Shown here: positions 56,404-64,000 of the stretch, piece by piece
Layout of the letters: every line of letters begins with the position of its first letter
How positions within the stretch are numbered: position 1 is the first letter of the stretch
Origin: Choristoneura fumiferana
Taxonomy: Eukaryota > Arthropoda > Insecta > Lepidoptera > Tortricidae
Reading direction: 5' to 3'
DNA length: 64,000 nucleotides
Assembly: GCF_025370935.1 (NCBI RefSeq)
Contig: NC_133481.1
Span: forward strand, 19,287,568-19,351,567
The notes under the pieces: model-generated
Databases searched by the model: none
Seen by the model: the letters and a program-made list of their open reading frames with translations, nothing else
Told to the model about the DNA's origin: nothing
Position numbers and translations under genes: made by a program

Positions 56404-59400
56404 TACATAATTATAAAGCACTCGACTTATTTAAGACCGCTAAGTTTCAAGCACGCGTTGAAGTCTATTCAACGTGAACTCGTCCGCCTACTGAACTTGT
56501 GATTTATTGTGCTCATTTGTGTATTTATGTGTCACTTGTGTGAAAGGTATGTAAGTTGGGGTTTGTTTTAATACTTACCTTAACATTTTTAACCGATTAT
56601 AGTCAATAGTATGGAAACAGCTTCCTGGTACTGTGTTTCCGAAGCGGTACAACTTAGGGAAATTGATGGATCTTTTACTCACTGAGATATATATATATCA
56701 CATTTAGCTCCACTATATTAGTAGCTCGCAGAATGAAACGTAACATTATTGCCTTATTGCTCATTCATTTTCTCAAATCACTTTCATGCTTGTAACTTGT
56801 TGTTGTTGTTTTTTAAAAAAAATATGGCGCTGTCGATTGGAGGACAACTTTGCCAGTGTCTAGTAGGTTTTCCCGTTGTACGCTAAAAAAATCTAGAAAA
56901 CGAAATATGAGACGTAATGGTGGATGAACGATGACAGCGCGAATCAATTGTAAAATAAACAAACTTGACAAGTGACATTGACGTGACACATACATAAGAC
57001 TAAGAGAGGCGTCAAAAAATCCACTTGTTTTTTTTTGGATTAATATCGGTATTTTTTTGATAAATATCGCGAATAACAAATAGGCTAATTTTTAATCTAA
57101 TTACTATTTTTATTCGGCACAACTCACGCAAATGGATCCGCGGCTAAAAACTAGTTGGAAAATTATCTAGGCATTGTAATTCACGCCCCAAAGTATTGCG
57201 CAAGCGCAGTAGGCCGCGCAAGCTATAGCCGAAGCATGCTAATGTCAGTATAACAGGGATAGCATAGTAATTTGGTCAATAGGTATTTGGTTTAGGTATA
57301 TTTCTACACCTTATGCTGCTATTTACTCTTATACTACTTATAATTCTGTAGCAAATTTAAAGGTATAGTTTTCCATGTAAATTTGATATACTTAATTACC
57401 ATCGTTTTTTTTCGGGGGGAGATTTGAATGAAAATTTGCACTTTAATGTTTAATATTTAGCAAACAGATCACTATATTGGAAAATCGTTAGTGAATAATC
57501 GTACCTCTAAGATTAGACGAGAAAAAAACACCCCCACTCTTCGTCTATGGGAGGTAGGTATACTTAAAAAAATTCGCTGTAGTTTTTTTACCATTTTGTC
57601 GGTATAGTTGCTACAGAGTATTTTGATAAATTTATAATATATCCGTGCTAAATTACACTTTCTAGCACTAATAGTCTCTGAGCAAAGCCACGGACGGACT
57701 GACAGACAGACATGGCGTAACTATAAGGGTTCTGTTTTTGCCATTTTGGCTACGGAACCCTAAAAACTCCGAGCAAAGCTCGGCTGTCCAGTTACTGCCC
57801 CTTTATTACGCGTAAGCATACATTTATGTACCTATCCATGTACATGTATGCAACCAAGTTGCTTTGGCATTTAAATTATAACTAGATCATTCGAAACAAT
57901 TTTTTGTTCATCTAATTGACATCGCATTCCAGAGCTTTGACTACAAATGTACTCTAGTTTTATTGACCGAAGGCCTATTTTGCATGGCATTAATTTACTT
58001 CTAAGGCCGACTGGTAGCATAACCTGTTTTTTTGTACACTTAGATATTTAATTGGCAAGTAATAAAAACTGATACTTTGAGTGTTTAGCGTAAATTTGTA
58101 ATACATTTGGCATTTATCTTATTTTGATAATATTAGGCAATGTCTAATTAATTAAGACGATTTGAAAGTGATGGCAGAGTTAGCACATTATTTAACAAGA
58201 TTTAAAGTCTTGATAAATTTCGATACTTCTTAATGTAATTTCTTATATAACATTAATATAAACGCATTATTGAAAAGATACAATTGAAGTACTTATACTA
58301 AATTATCCTAAAAATAACTTAACTTATGTAATTTGGTTTGTTACGTGTTGACATTTTTTACATACCTAATACATAAACTGTAACCTGGGGCGTACTTGGT
58401 CTAATTAAGCAATGGGCCACTGGTAGAGCAAAAAAAATAGAATTAATCTGATCAAGCAATTGAATATGTTAGTATTTTTCTAGAAAACACAGATTTTTTA
58501 CAACTTTCAAAATGTGTTTTCACAAATATTATATAAAAAATTGTCTTAAGTACTCTACAAATTGATTGCTTTGTTTAGTAGGTCTCAATGTATCTCTATA
58601 CCAAATTTGAGCTAAATCGGTTTAGCGGTTTAAGCGAGAAGGAGTAATACAGACCGACAGATAGAGTTACTTTACGTTTATATTATTAGGTTAGATGGAA
58701 TATGTGTGTCATGTGTGAGCTAAGTTTCATCCGATTCCGGCCGTCTCAAACAAACTGTCGTGTTATTTGAGGGTCTGTTCATTTTAAGTAACCCCTTTAC
58801 TTTTTTTTCAGAATGAGTAATTCTGGGTTTTTCCTACTCAAAATTACGAGCATTATTGATTTGGATGAAAAAAATATATCTCAATCTCAATTTTCCATAC
58901 TTTATGTAACTGTACGAAAAAAGCCGTAAAACTGATCAAAAAAGGGACACTTATTTTCTTCATTTAAATCAATAGTGCTAATGATTCTGACTAAGAACTA
59001 AAAGATATCTAATTCTGAAAAAAAAAAGTAACGGGTACACTTCAAAAAAGGCCTATTTGTTGGATTATAAGTACTAGCTCATGACCACGACCTCAACGTC
59101 AGTTATCGCGCGATGTTCCCTTGGGAACTGTGCATTTTTCCAGGATAAAAAGTAGCCTATGTCACTCTCTGGCCCATAAGCTATCTCAATGCCAAAAATC
59201 ACGTCGATCCGTCGCTCTGTTTCGACGTGAAAGACGGACAAACATACAAACACACAGACACACACACTTTCACATTTATAATATTAGTATTTATACACGC
59301 TCAGTGCGTTGACCTTTACCAAATTGACATGAACAAGTAAATAGCCTTTGCAACACTTATAGGTAGCACCCACTATGTTGTAGCTATTATATTTATAAGT

Positions 59401-61020
59401 TTATAAGGCACTGTCCAAGGTTGTAGACATTCACCGGACAGTCTTTGTTATTTCCTTTTTATGACAAATACCGACGTTATATTTATTGATTGGCTTTTTA
59501 GATAATGACAATTAAAATCTGAAATGATCAAGGTGATGTCTCAGAAATTCACTGTCATTGTGTTGTTTAAGGAATAATTCGCTGATATAATACTCATCAT
59601 CGTTATATTGCGGATCAAAAGACCGAATTTTATCATGCCTGAATCATGATGAACGGAAGATCGAATCATAAAACGTCGAATGTTTAAAATACCGGAATAC
59701 GTTGGGCCAAAATATTAAAAAACCAACCAATTCTGATCCTGTGCCACCATAGTACTTCGTCACAGTATTTTATTTTTAATCGAATCACGCAAATGTCACG
59801 TCGTGAGGACAAGGTTTTAGGGTAGACTAGGAATTAACTTGATTGTCTGTAAATTTTATGATCGTAACTGAACTGACATTGGCCCAAGCCTTAAGGCCGC
59901 CATCAAGGGGAATAGTAATAATACATTTTTTGATTGAAAAATACCGTGAATTAACATTATTGAGATAGAAAACGACAACCGAAAAACAGACGGTGTCACA
60001 GGCAGCAACCAGTTTTTTCAAAAAATACTATTCAAAACAATGACCTTTATTGCACACCACATAATTATAATAACAAAACAGAAAACAGGTTCATAGAGAA
60101 AGTATTAAATAAGCAATAGCCTTACAGAGCGATCTCTGTCATGCAACTTTTTATACCGTGAAGAAAGTAATTACAAAATTTAATATTATAATAGGCCATA
60201 GCTAATCGTTAGTAGTTTTACTAGAATCTAACTCTTCCAAAACACCGAAGAAAACCACTAACACACTCGTATCTTTCAATCGCGTGCCAACATAATTCGG
60301 TCTTTCATCATCAAAAATATCAATTAATGCGTTACGCTACGCGCAGCGCAAGATCAAGGTCGCGTTGCGTTGCGTAACGCCTTGTTACTGTTCGTGTGAC
60401 CGCGTTTTTGTAAGTCAGTCTGTCTTTGTGTAAAATAACAAATGGTACTAAAACGATTGTCGATATTGAAACGTTTGTATATTTATAGGGTTAAGTTTAG
60501 TAATAATAACTAGTTTTTTGCCTTACTTTATACTCCGAAATGCGAAATTCGAAGTTCCTGTCGTTCCGTCCCTCTCACGCTTATACTATTTAAAACGAGA
60601 GTAAGAGGGACGGTGCGATATGAACTTCGATTTTCAAATTTCGGAGTTGGCCCTTTGCTAACGCGTAAACTCTTGTAAATTTCATCTCTAAAACTAAAAG
60701 CCTTCGTTTTTGTCTTGTATCACCAATATGCAGTTTAGCTTAAATATGTAGAAATACTATTATTATTTTTAGAGCCTTTGCAAAAAGCATTTTTAAACGC
60801 GCCATCGACGCGCGTATTTATCGGTACGGTACAAACGCGATACGCACGCGAGTTGTACGGATAGAAAACGCGCTGTGGACGCGACTGGGGCTCAAAAAAC
60901 TATGATTTTATTGAAATTTGGCGCTATCTTTTGACGAAAGGTTTTGTTACTTCTTTCGATGTCAAGTAACATCGAGCGTTGGCTCTGTCACCCAGGTACA
61001 GCAACGAAAGTGTAAGATAA

Positions 61021-61156
61021 TACAGTCAGCAGCAGAAGTGGACAAGCCGTTACGGTGCTCAAAATGAACTACACGTATCTTTACTGCCAAGGTAATAAGA
61101 GTGTTTAGATCATTTTGATCACCACAACTGCTCATATACTTCTGCTGCTGACTGTA
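61021..61156. mobile_element. 136-bp mariner-like MITE (D2 copy)
   Basis: Identical ends to 53391-53526, in the same position relative to the cuticle exon. Confidence 0.8.
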
Positions 61157-61470
61157 CATAGATATTATTAACGTATTGTTTTCTAGATTTAGTGGGCGAT
61201 GTGGTTTGTGAGGTTGAAATATTATAGCGTTTCTCGTTCTAATTTTGCAAACGGTGTTCGTTTGTTTCAATCTCGATCTCACTTTAACTATACTTGGTTT
61301 GGATAAGCATTTAACTAAATGTAAACAAACTTCAGTCATAGTAAAAGAGGAGAAGTAAGTTCACTACAAACAAAAGTACCTACATCGCGCAGCTTAAATG
61401 TGTGCGCGCCGGTACGCACGCACCCGCCGCACGCACACACCGATAATTTAAGGAGGATTTTTTTTTACAG

Positions 61471-61729
61471 GCATTCTTCCTAGCGGGGCTAGCGCTGGCG
61501 ACAGCCCAAGGCCCGACCACAACCCCAGTGCCTATACTGAAACAGATCAACAAACAGAACGACGATGGCTCCTACAGCTTCGGCTACGAAGCAGCTGACG
61601 GCTCCTTCAAGATAGAGACGAAGTATCCTAATGGAGATGTCGCGGGGAAATATGGATATGTGGACGAGAGCGGGAAGCTGAGAGAGATATCCTACGGGGC
61701 GAGCAGCAAGAGAGGGTTCGAGCCGCAAG
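61471..61729 (+). CDS. Cuticle protein internal exon (D2 copy)
   Basis: Same exon as 53841-54099, with the same acceptor, donor (GT at 61730) and phase, and no difference seen in the 259 bp. The flanking introns carry the same MITE and element fragments, so it is part of the whole-unit duplication and not an independent exon duplication. Being phase 0 in and phase 1 out, the two exons could not be spliced together in frame, which argues against a real tandem exon pair within one transcript. No second first exon was found near it. Confidence 0.85.
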
Positions 61730-61769
61730 GTGAGTGGAGCTGGGCAGAGGCATAGGCGTGTATCGGGTC

Positions 61770-62369
61770 AATGAGAGCTATCACGTACGAATTCGGCGCT
61801 AGAGGCGCTAGTGTAGCGAGAGTTCTCTGAAATGTCAAATGTCACTGATTTTGGGTGAGCTACGCGGGTTTATTTATAATTGACAAGATTTCATATTTCT
61901 AAGACTATAATTTGATTAGTTCTCTGTATTCTGTTGGGAAAGAGAAAGACGCTGATATTTTTAAAATTTCGCTGCGATTATGAATTAATTTATTACAATT
62001 ATTTTAAAATGTCTTATTCTAAAAGGCATAACTCCAAAACTACCACACAATAGATTCATTACTTTGTCTAGTCTCTATTAAAAAAAAGATCATGTAAATC
62101 TGATGTAGAAGTTGTCAAAATTATGATAGCTCCTTTTTCTGGTGAAAAAGGCAAAGGAAACATATCTATTCTGTGGTACTTAGTTTTGGCAAATTCAGAC
62201 TTTTTTTTGTATTTTCTTAAATATGGAGAAATAAATTATAATAAATATTTTCCCATGTTCATGAGTCAAAACTCTTTCAATTCCTGTAGTAATTTACAGG
62301 TGTTAAAAAAATGAAAACTTGTCAATTAGAATAGTTTTGTGAATATTTTGCAATACTTGAAATTTAAGG
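61770..62369 (+). mobile_element. AATGAGGGCTATCG-end element (copy 9), truncated and interrupted
   Basis: Counterpart of copy 8, split at AATT by the 442-bp element. Confidence 0.75.
61882..62323. mobile_element. 442-bp non-autonomous DNA transposon, present only in D2
   Basis: Ends GACAAGATTTCAT and ATGAAAACTTGTC are inverted with one mismatch over 13 bp. AATT is duplicated at 61878-61881 and 62324-62327, while D1 has one AATT at 54248-54251 and no insert. The interior is AT-rich, with a short open frame (62123-62314) lacking resemblance to a transposase. Superfamily undecided. Confidence 0.85.
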
Positions 62370-62401
62370 TATTTAAATATGATGTACCTAAATGTAAATT
62401 A

Positions 62402-62637
62402 GAGCGCTTGGGCTGTAGTTCCCACGTGAGCCCAATGTAGATTGGGAACTTCTAGCATCATTGAATTGCTTCGCAGGTTTGTGTAGGTTTCCTCGCCACG
62501 TTTACCCTTTACTGTAAAGCTCGAGGTAAATTTTCAATGTATAATTTCGAAAACTCAGGGGTGCAAGCCCGGGGTCGAACCCACGACTCTCTGCTTGAGA
62601 GGCCATAGCTCAAACCATTAGACCACCACGGCTTCAT
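62402..62637 (-). mobile_element. tRNA-like SINE, reversed (D2 copy)
   Basis: Counterpart of 54323-54560, nearly identical. Confidence 0.75.
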
Positions 62638-63930
62638 ATAAAAAAAACCGTTATTTACATAAAAAGATATAGCATAGTAACAGATATATGTCATATCATA
62701 CGTAATATACACAAATTACTATTAAAACCCGTTCTACGCAGCATACAATAAAACAGAAATTTCTCACCTCAACAGTTTCCGAAAATTCCCAAAACATACA
62801 AAAGAACTGTTTAATATTAATAAGTTACAAGTTTATTTTTGAACAATGTGATTGGCCGTTAAGTTACGAACTTAACTACTTACTTATTACATAAGGATGC
62901 GTATATGATAACTCATTAACCTTCTTTTTGAAAATGAGGAAAAGTAGGTAAAGCGTGACAAACAACCGTACGCAATGAGTTAATGAGAAATATGAATGAA
63001 TTAGCGACTCTGTCTGCGTATAATTCGTTTATCGCTATCCCGCAGGAACTTTGCAATTTTCCAGGATAAAAACTATCCTATGTCCTTCCCCGGGACTCGA
63101 ACTATCTGTATACCTAGTGAATTTCATCGAATCAGTTCAGCAGCTTAGACATGATGAGGTAACAAATAAGCAGACTTACAAACTTTCACATTTATTATAC
63201 TTAATACATATACATAAGTGGTATTTTAAATATGTAATAAATTCTACAGCTACACCATAGACGCTTGGTGGAATAACATTGGCAAGTGCTTAAACTACAA
63301 ATTTCAATTATTTTTTCGAGTCCTTGACAGGTTTCTCTATACCTATAGGTTAGCACCACAACGACAAACCGTTTGTTTTGCGGGTATCCATGGGCAGTGG
63401 TGCTTACGTACTATCTAGTTACCCACTTGCTCGTTTTCCACCCTATTGATAAACACTGCTGAACTTAGCTATGTTCTTTAGCCGGTCTTACGTTGAGGAC
63501 CACTGCACGCCACTGAGAACAATTATATAATTTTACTATTATTCAAAGAAACCAATAAGATAGAGTAAAAGTACAACTAAACATGAAGTAAACAAACCCT
63601 GACATAACGAAAATAAAACACACTTTTTGAATAAATTTTACTTACCTCATTTAATTTTAATGACCAAAAATAAATTCACAACCTTTTGTCCACCCAAATT
63701 ACGGTATCACAGTAATTTTGTATTATAAATTCAAAAAAATTGACACAATGTCGCGATGAAATTTCAAAACGTCAGAGCATCAAAGCCAAAAAAGTTGCGG
63801 ACGCTAGGTGGCGCTGATGTCGTGCACAGAGCCAATAAGGATAACTACGGCCCAAGTCTCATTTCGAGAGCCTGTAACCTGCACTGGGACGTATAAAGGT
63901 CGAAATACGATATCAAAAATACCATCTTAA

Positions 63931-64000
63931 GAGTCCACCCACGCCAAACGGCGCGAGCGGTTTTGTACCTCACCCCCGCGACCCCTCTGAGATAGATCGC
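63931..64000. other. Sequence after the end of D2 homology
   Basis: GC-richer sequence (CCACGCCAAACGGCGCGAGC) with no counterpart at the end of D1. Too short to classify. Confidence 0.5.

Larger units (their letters stand above)
56383..63930. repeat. Duplicated unit D2
   Basis: Second copy of 48676-56087. It carries a 442-bp insertion (61882-62323) and about 35 extra bp near 56790-56825 (TTGTTGTTGTTTTTT). It lacks the left palindrome arm and has other small indels. Confidence 0.93.

Noticed and set aside
53841..61729. Genuine tandem pair of cuticle protein exons or genes
   Set aside because: The exons are identical, embedded in whole-unit copies that restart at an N gap, out of phase for joining to each other, and only one candidate first exon was found.

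Overview
This is a eukaryotic, AT-rich, intron-containing genomic window, best read as a moth or butterfly (Lepidoptera). The basis is an insect-type Mad (Smad1/5) gene, a Hop/Stip1 gene, a chitin-binding (Rebers-Riddiford type) cuticle exon, and a dense load of short repeat families of the kind usual in lepidopteran genomes. Species cannot be named from the sequence. I see no bacterial, CRISPR or operon-like content, and I found no convincing new biological system. The most notable content is structural: transposon nests, and two large duplications that each restart immediately after a run of Ns.

Layout. 1-2080 (minus strand): 5' end of the co-chaperone Hop/Stip1, with a 3-codon first coding exon (2080-2072) and a TPR1 exon (1695-1258); the rest of the gene lies outside the window or was not found. 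2081-8177: intergenic DNA between the head-to-head genes Hop and Mad, filled with palindromic MITEs, SINE-like copies, non-LTR reverse transcriptase fragments and nested elements. 8178-15682 (plus strand): a complete three-exon Mad gene of 422 codons, ending in the SSVS receptor-phosphorylation tail, followed by a long AT-rich 3'UTR to about 17.2 kb. Intron 1 carries a minisatellite of about 130 bp per unit and several repeats.

17.2-41 kb: no host gene recognised. It holds many copies of a roughly 400-bp element with AATGAGGGCTATCG ends, RTE-like and CR1/jockey-like LINE remnants, tRNA-like SINEs, and a duplication. Block A1-X-C1 (24105-32451) is followed by a 10-N gap and then A2-C2 (32462-37400), which lacks the 3.75-kb segment X. 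41.1-64 kb: a TATA box plus a tiny candidate signal-peptide exon at 41.2 kb, then two near-identical units of about 7.5 kb (48676-56087 and 56383-63930) separated by 135 Ns. Each unit carries the same cuticle-protein exon.

Both duplications start again right after an N gap and differ by scattered substitutions, small indels and clean transposon presence/absence. This is what two haplotypes of one heterozygous locus placed end to end would look like, so uncollapsed haplotypes are my preferred reading over true tandem duplication. Either way, paired copies show which insertions are recent: a TAA-flanked MITE, an AATT-flanked 442-bp element, a LINE tail, a 3.75-kb deletion with 6-bp microhomology, and loss of one arm of a perfect 43-bp palindrome.
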